From Teratosphaeria epicoccoides (Eukaryota; Ascomycota; Dothideomycetes; Mycosphaerellales; Teratosphaeriaceae), in assembly GCA_021401465.1 (NCBI GenBank), contig JADDMT010000323.1:1-11066 (forward strand): a stretch of 11,066 bases of DNA, in the 5' to 3' direction. Below are positions 1-5,940 of the stretch, one piece after another. Both the position numbers and the translations under genes were made by a program. How positions within the stretch are numbered: position 1 is the first letter of the stretch; every line of letters starts with the position of its first letter. The notes below the pieces were generated by a model that saw only the letters and a list, made by a program, of their open reading frames with translations, did not search any database and was not told the DNA's origin.

Positions 1-515
1 TGCTAGATTCCTAGGAGAGCTCTTTCGGCCTCTTGTTGCTCATTACCGAGCCCGAACGCTTCGCGTAATGCCTTAAACAAAGACTTGTCTAAGTTAAGAA
101 TCTCCCTAGTCGTCGTCTTCCTGGCTTTAGCGCTGCTGACGTGATCCAGATAATCCGTTAGATGAGGCTGGATAAACTCGAACGCCGGTCCCTTTAGGTA
201 AGAGACAATGTACATCATTCGCTTATGATGTGTCGTAAACCGTTCTGTATCTACGTTAAATGCTAACTGGCATTATAGGATAAACATCTCGACTTGAGAT
301 CGTTGTCCTGTAAACTCTGTAGGGCTTCCTATCTTGAAGCCGTTGTTGCCGTGTCCATTCCCGGTAGTTGAACCTGCGACGGATGCTAGAGCCATTTCGC
401 TAAGGTAGATGGATTCGAGCTACTACGTGATTTAAGGTATAGCGGCAACTTGTTCTCGTGGTGTCGGTTGACTGTCGCTAGAGCTTGAACTGACAGTTAA
501 AGAACTACTTAACAT
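1..515 (-). pseudogene. gag: Ty3/gypsy Gag, N-terminal part, RIP-damaged, truncated by the window edge
   Basis: Gag is the structural protein that packages the element RNA in the virus-like particle. Reading minus from an ATG at 513-515, one frame runs to the edge. It opens with a Ser-rich stretch (VSSSSSDSQPTPREQ), then a Gly/Asn linker, then a retrotransposon-gag core: FTGQRSQVEMFI, a helix with AFNVDTERF, and MMYIVSYLKGPAFEF. That order (PxxFxG-like motif, then helix pairs ending in YLxGxA) is typical of fungal gypsy Gag. Four in-frame stops (432-434 TAA, 423-425 and 420-422 TAG, and a TAA near 275) each fit a Gln codon hit by C to T. No frameshift is needed. I chose the 515 start because the frame upstream meets a TGA and the N-terminus then reads naturally; an internal Met at 395 is an alternative. 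From 218 to the edge the frame is open. The C-terminal zinc knuckle, if any, lies outside. Sense is opposite to the adjacent pol at 935-3919, so it belongs to a different insertion. Confidence 0.8.
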
Positions 516-613
516 AGGCGTATGTCAAGCGCTCGCCGAGTCTCCTGATGCTTCCCTAGAAGTGGTGCTCAAAATGTCATAAGGGTAAGTGCCGATAGCA
601 GGAAGGTAACTAG
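516..613 (-). other. Putative leader between LTR and gag
   Basis: About 100 bp in minus sense between the proposed LTR end and the Gag start, the place expected for primer-binding site and leader. No clean TGG-type primer-binding site is visible directly after the LTR. A CCTAG two bases in could be a RIP-altered TGG, but this is a guess. No coding potential seen. Confidence 0.35.
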
Positions 614-934
614 GTGTTAGACTCGGGAGCTGTGAAGAATATCGACAATGGCAGTTAACCTTGTAACTGACTCTCCTCTAAGCAAGAGAGGATTGAATTG
701 AGATTAAGCACGAAGCTCCTAACTGCCTGTCCTAAAGCCATCCCTATATACTAGAGAGCGACAGAGCAGCTCTGTTAGATCTGTCGACAGACCTGACAGA
801 TCCGTGTCTGTAGATCTGTAGACTAACCCTACAGATCCAAGGTTCTGTCATCACGTGACAGATCCCTTCTTCCTTGTAAGCCCATAGATCTGTAGACTAA
901 CCCTACAGATCCGGGGATCTGTCCTCACGTGACA
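614..934 (-). mobile_element. Probable LTR upstream of the minus-sense gag
   Basis: Read on the minus strand this segment begins TGTCACGTGA and ends GAGTCTAACA, giving the TG...CA ends of an LTR about 321 bp long. It sits directly upstream of the gag start in the same sense, where a 5' LTR belongs. A TATATAG box lies inside. An alternative 3' end is at 662, where minus reads CAGTTACA. The start is also ambiguous because the first 74 bp are tandemly duplicated, so TGTCACGTGA occurs at both 934 and 860. On the minus strand each of these is preceded by a purine-rich run such as AGAAGAAAGGATC, like a polypurine tract. That leaves open whether this is a 5' or a 3' LTR. The partner LTR is not in the window. 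Confidence 0.5.
744..750 (-). promoter_or_regulatory. TATA box of the LTR promoter
   Basis: Minus strand reads TATATAG followed by GGATGG, inside the proposed LTR and about 230 bp upstream of the gag ATG. This is the expected position for the U3/R promoter. Only the motif and its position support it. Confidence 0.4.
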
Positions 935-947
935 GATCCTTTCTTCT
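813..947. repeat. Two tandem 74-bp units, each carrying two 9-bp-arm hairpins
   Basis: Unit 1 starts at 813 and unit 2 at 887. The match covers GATCTGTAG...CTACAGATCC and continues through the CACGTGACAGATCC segment to about 947. Each unit holds a perfect hairpin GATCTGTAG/CTACAGATC with a 7-base loop (813-837, 887-911). A second follows, GGATCTGTC/GACAGATCC, perfect at 915-939 and with one mismatch at 841-865. The E-box-like CACGTG lies in each unit. Related GACAGATCC and ATCTGTCGACAGA pieces occur at 776-803. The repeat overlaps the proposed LTR end and extends a few bases into the left arm of the large inverted repeat. Confidence 0.8.
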
Positions 948-3919
948 ATGACTATGCCTATGACTCATAGTACTCCCATGACGGTACTATGACTCATAGC
1001 ACTCAGGACCTACATGATCCTGTATCCTACAGTACTCCGGACAGTACTCCTAACACTCATGACATTAACGTAGTAACCTAGAAGAACCGCTGCCCCCTAC
1101 TACTTATTAGCGAGACGCTTGACTGCCTTAGTCGCGCCGCTATCTTCTTGTCTATCGACTTGAAGGACGCCTACTACTAGATACCGATCCGAAAGGGCGA
1201 CGAGTAGAAGACTACATTCTAAATGTAGTATAGACACTTCGAGTATATAGTGATGCCATTTAGCTTAACTAACGTACTAGTAACGTTCTAAGCGTATATT
1301 AACTAGGCCCTAGCCGGCCTCGTTAACACCTGCTACGTAGTATATTTAGACGATATACTAGTCTATTCCGACTCGAAGGAGGAGCATATTTGGCATCTAA
1401 GGATAGTACTCGAATAGCTCCGCAAGTTCGCTCTGTACGCAAACCTAAAGAAGTGCTTATTCCTGACGGATAGGATTAAGTTTCTCGGATACATCGTCTC
1501 TACGGAAGGAGTCATTATAGATGACCGAAGGGTGTCCGTAATCGCGGAGTAGCTACGGCCGACTACCCTCCGAGAAGTGTAGGTATTCCTAGGATTTACT
1601 AACTTCTATCGCAGATTCATACGATCCTACTCTAAGATCGTGGCTCCCCTTACGGCCCTCGTAAAGGGCGCAGTTCGAGGAAAAAAGCTAGGGATAGTGC
1701 CTTAGGAGGAGGCTTAGAGCAAGGCTTTCTCTGAACTTAAAGCAGCTTTTTAAACTACGCCCGTACTTCGGCACTTTGACCCCGCTACGAAGATCTAGAT
1801 AGAGACCGATACTTCAAAATTCGTAATAGCTGCAATTATATCGTAGCTCTAGTCGCACAAAGGTAGTACGCGATAGTACCTAATTACCTTCTAGTCGCGG
1901 AAGATGCAGGGCGCTAAGCTTAACTATAAGACTCACGACTAAGAGCTTTTAGCTATTATTAACAGCTTCAAGGAGTACCGACACTACCTCGAAGGCGCAG
2001 CGTACCCTATTAAGGTACTTGCTAACTATAACAACCTTCGCGGCTTCATAGGTGTAAAGCAGCTAAGTAGTCAGCAAGCAAGGTAGGCGACTTTCCTCGC
2101 TAGCTTTGACTTCGTTATCTAGCATCGTTCCGGAAAGACGAATCTGGCCGATAGTCCTTCGCAACAACCGGACTACGACACTAGGGAGGAGGGTAACTAA
2201 CAGCTTCTCCCTACGCTGCAAATGAAGCTTGTAGTTTAGGGTAGCGATCTGTTGTTAGCTCCTCTTGTAGGTCGACTGTAGGTCTAATAGGGCCTCACAG
2301 CCTCCGCTAGTAACGAACCCTCCTATCTGGCAGTTATAGCGACCGTGTCTAGCTCGATCTGTTCGGTAGTTAACCGGCTTACATGTAGTAAGCATGCAAT
2401 GTCTAAAGAACCCTTTAAAGAAGTCTCGAGACTTATTCAGCGGTTGTAAGAGCGAGAACTAGAGTTGATTAATGAGGGTGTAGCCCTCTAGGATACTGCA
2501 GGTAGTCCGAAGTACTAGACTAAGTTAGGCGACTTGTAGTACTTCGACAATAGGCTCTACGTACCCGCTAACTACATACTCTGTTCGCAGCTCCTCTGTA
2601 TTTATCATGACAATGAACTCGCGGGCCATTTTGGCGCAGAGAAGATGAACGCACTTCTCAGACGCAAATACTAGTAGCCTACGCTAGAACAGGATGTCTC
2701 TAACTATGTCAAATCCTGCTAGACATGCTAGATTAGCAAATCTTAGCGCTATTGCCCCTATAGCGATACTTAGGCGCTCCTACTACTAGAGAGACTATAG
2801 CAAGACTTAGCCATGGATTTCATCACCGATTTGCTGCTAGCAAAGTAGAAAGGCGATATAGTTAATGCTATCCTTGTAGTAGTCGACTAATACTCGAAGA
2901 TGAATGTCTTCATCCTATGTACGAAAAAGTACACAAGTGGCGAGCTTACGCGACTACTTCACGACGAAGTCATATAGCGCTTTAGTGTCCCCCGAAGTAT
3001 CCTATTAGATCGAGGTTCTGTCTTTACTAGTGAATACTAGCAAGAATTTGTGTTTGAGGCGCGTGTTAAGCTCTGCCTAAGTATAGCATTCTACCTACAG
3101 ACTAATAGTTAGACTAAACGTATGAACTAGACTCTTAAGTAGTACCTTTAGTGCTACTACGCTAAGAACCAGGATGCCTAGGCTGACGTAATTCCTATGG
3201 CGGAATTTGTAGTCAATAATAGCGTGCATGCTACTATACGCATGTCGCTATTTCAGATTCTTTATAGCTTTGATCTGGAAATACACCTAGAACTGCCTTA
3301 GGACGAGTCTTCTAAGGAGAGGGTGCCGGCCGCCGCGGAATTAGCGCGGCGTATGCGCGAGGTACATTCGGTGCTAATAGAACACTAGAAAAAGACCTCA
3401 GAATCCTAGATTAAACATAATAACGCCTGTGCTAAACCGATGTAGTACGTAGTTAGTACGAAGGTGTTACTGTTAACAAAGAAGCTTAAGCTGAAACTTC
3501 TAAGCAAGAAGATGACGCCAAGGTTTGTCGGACCCTTCTAGATACGTGATGTAATAGGCTCGCAGGCGTACCGGCTATTGTTGCTATTGTCATATTATGT
3601 ACATGACGTCTTCTACGTATCTCTACTCGAACCATAGGTGTAGCGCGAGGGCGAAGAGCCCGCAGACCTAATGCTAGTAGCAGAAGAGAACGAAGAGTAG
3701 GAAGTCGAGGGTATTAAGGATAGTATGCAGCGTAAGGGCGCAACGTACTATCTAGTGAAGTAGAAAGGATACCTACCTAAGTACACATAATAGGTTCTAG
3801 CTAAAGACTACAAGAACACTCTAGAAGCTATTCGTGAATTCGAAGAGCGGAGGAGGCGTAAGCAGGGCTTAAGAAGGTCGATTCGTAGGAAGATAAGGGT
3901 TCCGGAGTAGAATTCTTAA
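935..3919 (+). pseudogene. pol: Chromovirus pol (RT, RNase H, integrase, chromodomain), RIP-inactivated, with internal deletion
   Basis: Pol copies element RNA into DNA and integrates it. One frame runs from about 938 to a stop at 3917-3919 with more than 50 in-frame TAG/TAA, no TGA seen, and no frameshift. Domains: an S/T/P/D-rich spacer (938-1060); reverse transcriptase with the catalytic-Asp motif DLKDAYY (1157-1177) and YLDD (1343-1354); RNase H starting ETDTS (Asp 1808-1810) with LNYKTHDxELLAI. Integrase follows, with zinc-finger His at 2606 and 2627 and Cys at 2717 and 2726. Its catalytic core has Asp 2816 and Asp 3008, with exact D-35-E spacing to 3116, where Lys (AAA) replaces Glu. 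A GPF module lies near 3520 and a C-terminal chromodomain (YLVK-stop-KGYLP, about 3700-3860) marks it as a chromovirus. The RNase H Asp expected at 2024-2026 is Asn. The protease and the first part of RT are missing. The true end is probably 3917: the other copy has TGA there and this one TAA. Confidence 0.92.
1065..1066. other. Junction of a 507-bp in-frame deletion in the left pol
   Basis: GACAT at 1061-1065 is followed at once by TAACG. In the other arm the same two pieces are separated by 10432-10938, which codes for the protease-RT connection and the N-terminal RT motif LRLYVNYRGLNAVT. The missing length is 169 codons exactly. Only one base of microhomology is present. Because the extra sequence codes for conserved RT residues, this is a deletion here rather than an insertion there. 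Confidence 0.9.
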
Positions 3920-4059
3920 CACATGTATATAGCGCATAACGCGCGAAGTAATAACGAGAAGCAAACGCCCTACTTATACATTATTGATGCCTAAAGGCAC
4001 ACCCAGAATAAACCTAAGAAGAACAAGAGACATGCTCGGATTAGCTTCGTAGCTAATGC
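3920..4059. other. 140-bp spacer between convergent pol and antisense gene, left copy
   Basis: Non-coding gap between the pol stop (3917-3919) and the stop of the minus-sense gene (4060-4062). The matching spacer at 7438-7577 has the same length. It should hold the overlapping 3' ends of the two convergent transcripts. It carries no LTR, so the antisense gene lies inside the element rather than beyond its end. Confidence 0.7.
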
Positions 4060-4674
4060 TTAGCGACTACTAGTCGGGGGCTTCCTAACCGAACCCGAAG
4101 TAGGAGAGTCTTTCTTGTTACGGTCCGCTAGGGACTGCCTACCCGCACAGGGTCTACTAAACACCCTGAAGCGACTATGAGTAACGGGGGTAGTAACGCC
4201 ACGAAGAGAGTCTAGTATCTTCTTCTTTAGTAGGTTGCGAGGGAGCTTGTCTTTAGAGCCTATAGTAGCCAGAGAACTAGCGACATCCTTACCGCGCCTA
4301 GTCGCGACGACTACCTCATCCTTAGCATTAGAAGGCGAAGAGACTCGAGCGCGCTTGCGGCTGTCGCGCTCGGCCCTCGAGATCATCTTGCGCTTCTTGA
4401 CACGAGTGTTAACTACATCATCGGACTTAGTGTCTCCCTTAGGCGTAACTAGTGTAGTGACACTATGGCGCGAAGGGATCACGTTAGGACTAAAGGTATC
4501 CTGGAAGTCGTCATCCTCCTCATCCTCAAAGATCTGGCCTAGAGGCTTGTGCCTTAGCGTCTTGACAGACGTAGTGCGGGTCGCAAGCAGGGAAGGTTCG
4601 GCTTCCTCGTCGCTAACCTTAATTTTGGCCCTAGCCTTCTTCTTCTTCTTGGACAGTAGCGTCGAGGCGGCGTA
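4060..4674 (-). pseudogene. 3' fragment of the element's antisense gene (basic nuclear-type protein), left copy
   Basis: Matches codons 295-498 of the gene at 5941-7437, from YAASTLLSKKKK to the same TAA stop (4060-4062). It contains an acidic patch (FEDEEDDD) and basic patches such as VKKRKMISRAERDSRKRAR. This fragment is fully open: at two places where the other copy has TAG (6961 and 7360) it keeps CAG. The frame stays open upstream to about 4714, but those 13 codons (ending LVFET) do not match the other copy, and the only early start candidate is a TTG at 4687-4689, not a normal start in fungi. With the N-terminal 294 codons and promoter gone, I treat it as a truncated remnant. Lying tail to tail with pol, it was cut where the inverted repeat ends. 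Confidence 0.85.
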
Positions 4675-4714
4675 CGTCTCGAAAACCAAGGCCCTAAGTA
4701 GACCGAGTAACTTG
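4675..4714. other. 40-bp unmatched segment between arm end and LTR
   Basis: Lies between the last base of the left arm (4674) and the proposed LTR end (4715). It does not align with the corresponding part of the full-length gene apart from a 9-bp AAGTTACTC that may be chance. It could be filler at a rearrangement junction, host DNA, or divergent gene sequence. Confidence 0.5.
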
Positions 4715-4978
4715 TGTTACTTAGCTTACTTACCTACTCGTCTAACTTGGCCTGCTCGTATATACCCCCGAGAAACTCGGCCTGATATAGATGTATATGC
4801 TATATGATATGAAAATATCTCGTAGTGTGACAGAGTAATCCGACCTTTTAGTAGGTACAAGACAGCGCTGCTTTCTGCTTATCGCAGAGGTAGCGCTAAG
4901 GGTGCTTATAACCCCTGACGCTCCTTAATTAGGGAAAGCATGTCTAAGCCTAACCTCGCAGGGGTACCGTAGGGTCAG

Positions 4979-5001
4979 CGACGTAGGGGCGTCCTACGTC
5001 G
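4979..5001. repeat. Hairpin with 9-bp arms
   Basis: CGACGTAGG pairs perfectly with CCTACGTCG across a 5-base loop, inside the proposed 428-bp LTR. It may be a transcript secondary structure or protein-binding site; no terminator features are evident. Confidence 0.7.
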
Positions 5002-5056
5002 ACAACTGATCCTACTTAGACGACATACGAGCTAACGTATGTACGAAGGACCCCCT

Positions 5057-5070
5057 TGCTATATATAGCA
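5057..5070. repeat. 14-bp perfect palindrome containing TATATA
   Basis: TGCTATATATAGCA equals its own reverse complement. In minus sense it lies about 75 bp into the proposed LTR, where it could act as a TATA element. It is symmetrical, so it gives no direction itself. Confidence 0.7.
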
Positions 5071-5095
5071 GGGTCACTACATGCTAAGGGCGGCT

Positions 5096-5118
5096 ATTAG
5101 AACCCATGCGGTTCTAAT
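5096..5118. repeat. Hairpin with 9-bp arms
   Basis: ATTAGAACC and GGTTCTAAT pair perfectly around a 5-base loop, near the outer end of the proposed LTR. Function unknown. Confidence 0.7.
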
Positions 5119-5142
5119 GGCCCCCTAGTATCAACCGTATCA

Positions 5143-5156
5143 CTGCCCCTCCTCCT
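5143..5156 (-). other. Polypurine tract of the right-hand element
   Basis: Minus strand reads AGGAGGAGGGGCAG immediately followed by TGATACGG, the start of the proposed LTR. In LTR elements this purine run primes plus-strand DNA synthesis and directly abuts the 3' LTR. Position and sense agree with the minus-sense pol at 7578-11066. Confidence 0.5.
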
Positions 5157-5282
5157 ATGAGGATGTCCCTAGCCTTACTAAGTGACGCACGCGGAACATA
5201 TAGGGTACAGGATATAGCACACTTACACTGCGTAAGGGTAAATAGGTAGATAGCCTACGTAACATGTGTCATGCGCACACCT

Positions 5283-5372
5283 TAACACCTTCGCAGCGAG
5301 TGCAGGGCGGAGGCTGCTAACTCGGGCGGGTTTTAATCCGTCACATGTTAGGCGGCTTCGTAACACCTTCGC
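5283..5372. repeat. Pair of 12-bp direct repeats
   Basis: TAACACCTTCGC occurs at 5283-5294 and again at 5361-5372, in the upstream region of the antisense gene. Possible transcription-factor sites; no more can be said. Confidence 0.5.
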
Positions 5373-5570
5373 TTTACATGCAGATCGAGATATCAGGAAA
5401 CTACAAGTACGTACTTCGGTTAATCCTTGAAATTATAGGGCGAGCATGCGCGCCAGCCTTGCTAAGTAGCTTGGCCGTCCCTATTTAGTCATAACCGTGA
5501 AGAACATGTCGCAGAACCTTAGGGTAGTAGGAAAATACGCGGACGCTCTACGCGCGCCGCTCGAAACGGC

Positions 5571-5584
5571 AGGAGCGCGCTCCT
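5571..5584. repeat. 14-bp perfect palindrome AGGAGCGCGCTCCT
   Basis: Self-complementary, in a CpG-rich stretch about 200 bp upstream of the TATA box of the antisense gene. Such a palindrome could be bound by a dimeric regulator. That is inference only. Confidence 0.6.
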
Positions 5585-5777
5585 AGCGCGGGCCTCGCCA
5601 CATTTCTATGCTAGTAGGCTAGCACGAGTATAGTCGGCGCACATGCGTAATAGCCATGTTATCTGTTATTACATCATTCGGTCCCCTTGTAAGTTAACTA
5701 AAGGTAGGTACTCTGCGCATGTAGTTCGAGTCACTAGCTTAACGGTTGCGGTAGGCAATAGGGGGGCTGTTAGAGGG

Positions 5778-5785
5778 TATAAAAA
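5778..5785 (+). promoter_or_regulatory. TATA box of the antisense gene
   Basis: TATAAAAA, 156 bp upstream of the ATG at 5941. It is followed by a C/T-rich leader with CTCCTTCTTCTTC (5889-5901) and an A/T-rich AATCAATCAATTAA run, the usual look of a fungal core promoter and 5' leader. The ATG context is good, with A at -3 and G at +4. Confidence 0.6.
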
Positions 5786-5940
5786 CCTCGTCGCTTCCTA
5801 AACTTTCCTGTTCTAAGACACTAACATCGACCTCCGCTCCTACTTCGCTTAGCTTGCGCCTCGCCGTGTCTGCGGGTCTGTACTAGAGCTCCTTCTTCTT
5901 CAATCAATCAATTAAGATCAATTAACCTGTCTTAGCTATA

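Larger units (their letters stand above)
938..4674 (+). repeat. Left arm of the large inverted repeat
   Basis: Reverse complement of 6823-11066. From 1066 to 4674 each base at p pairs with 11497 minus p. I verified this at the reverse transcriptase YLDD, the RNase H Asp, the pol stop and the arm end, so there is no net indel in 3.6 kb. From 938 to 1065 the sum is 12004, because this arm lacks 507 bp present in the other. The arm contains pol and the 3' part of the antisense gene. The inner boundary at 4674 is sharp and falls inside that gene, not at an LTR. The outer boundary cannot be fixed, since the other arm runs off the window. Confidence 0.95.
4715..5142 (-). mobile_element. Probable 3' LTR of the right-hand element
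   Basis: On the minus strand the segment starts TGATACGG and ends CTAAGTAACA, with short imperfect terminal inverted repeats (TGATAC/TGTTAC). It is preceded on that strand by a purine run AGGAGGAGGGGCAG, as a 3' LTR should be. The right-hand pol is also in minus sense, so pol, antisense gene, polypurine tract and LTR occur in the right order. Within it are TATA-like sequences at 4905-4912 and 5057-5070 and several hairpins. About 428 bp is normal for fungal gypsy LTRs. It does not resemble the LTR at 614-934. The 5' partner would lie beyond 11066, and I see no target-site duplication. Confidence 0.55.
5157..5940 (+). promoter_or_regulatory. Upstream region and promoter of the antisense gene
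   Basis: About 780 bp with no convincing coding frame on either strand. It lies between the polypurine tract and the ATG at 5941. A TATA box (5778-5785) and a pyrimidine-rich leader support a promoter in plus sense. Other content: a 12-bp direct repeat TAACACCTTCGC (5283-5294, 5361-5372) 78 bp apart, a 14-bp palindrome at 5571-5584 within a GC-rich patch, and three ACATGT motifs (near 5265, 5343 and 5504). CpG is retained. The activating factors cannot be told from the sequence. Confidence 0.55.

Noticed and set aside
780..940. CRISPR-like array
   Set aside because: Only two units, with no uniform unique spacers, and the units are hairpin repeats within an LTR of a eukaryotic retroelement.
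935..3919. A variant genetic code with TAG read as an amino acid
   Set aside because: TAG stands at both Gln and Trp positions, and elsewhere the paired arm has CAG at the same site. A reassigned codon would have one meaning and no such arm-to-arm pattern.
4060..4689. Treating the left fragment as a complete 209-residue gene starting at 4689
   Set aside because: The start would be TTG, not used as a normal start in fungi, and the first residues do not match the full-length copy. The homologous gene is 498 codons with an ATG at 5941.
4235..4807. Plus-strand open frame of 190 codons
   Set aside because: It is the complementary-strand shadow of the antisense-gene fragment. The repeated Ser/Leu-rich translation mirrors basic codons on the other strand, and the matching right-copy frame (6960-7262) behaves the same.
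4979..5118. Bacterial-type terminators from the perfect hairpins
   Set aside because: No T-run follows, and the surrounding elements are clearly eukaryotic.
614..5142. The two proposed LTRs as a matching pair bounding one element
   Set aside because: Their ends and interiors differ (TGTCACGTGA versus TGATACGG starts), and the genes between them run in conflicting directions.
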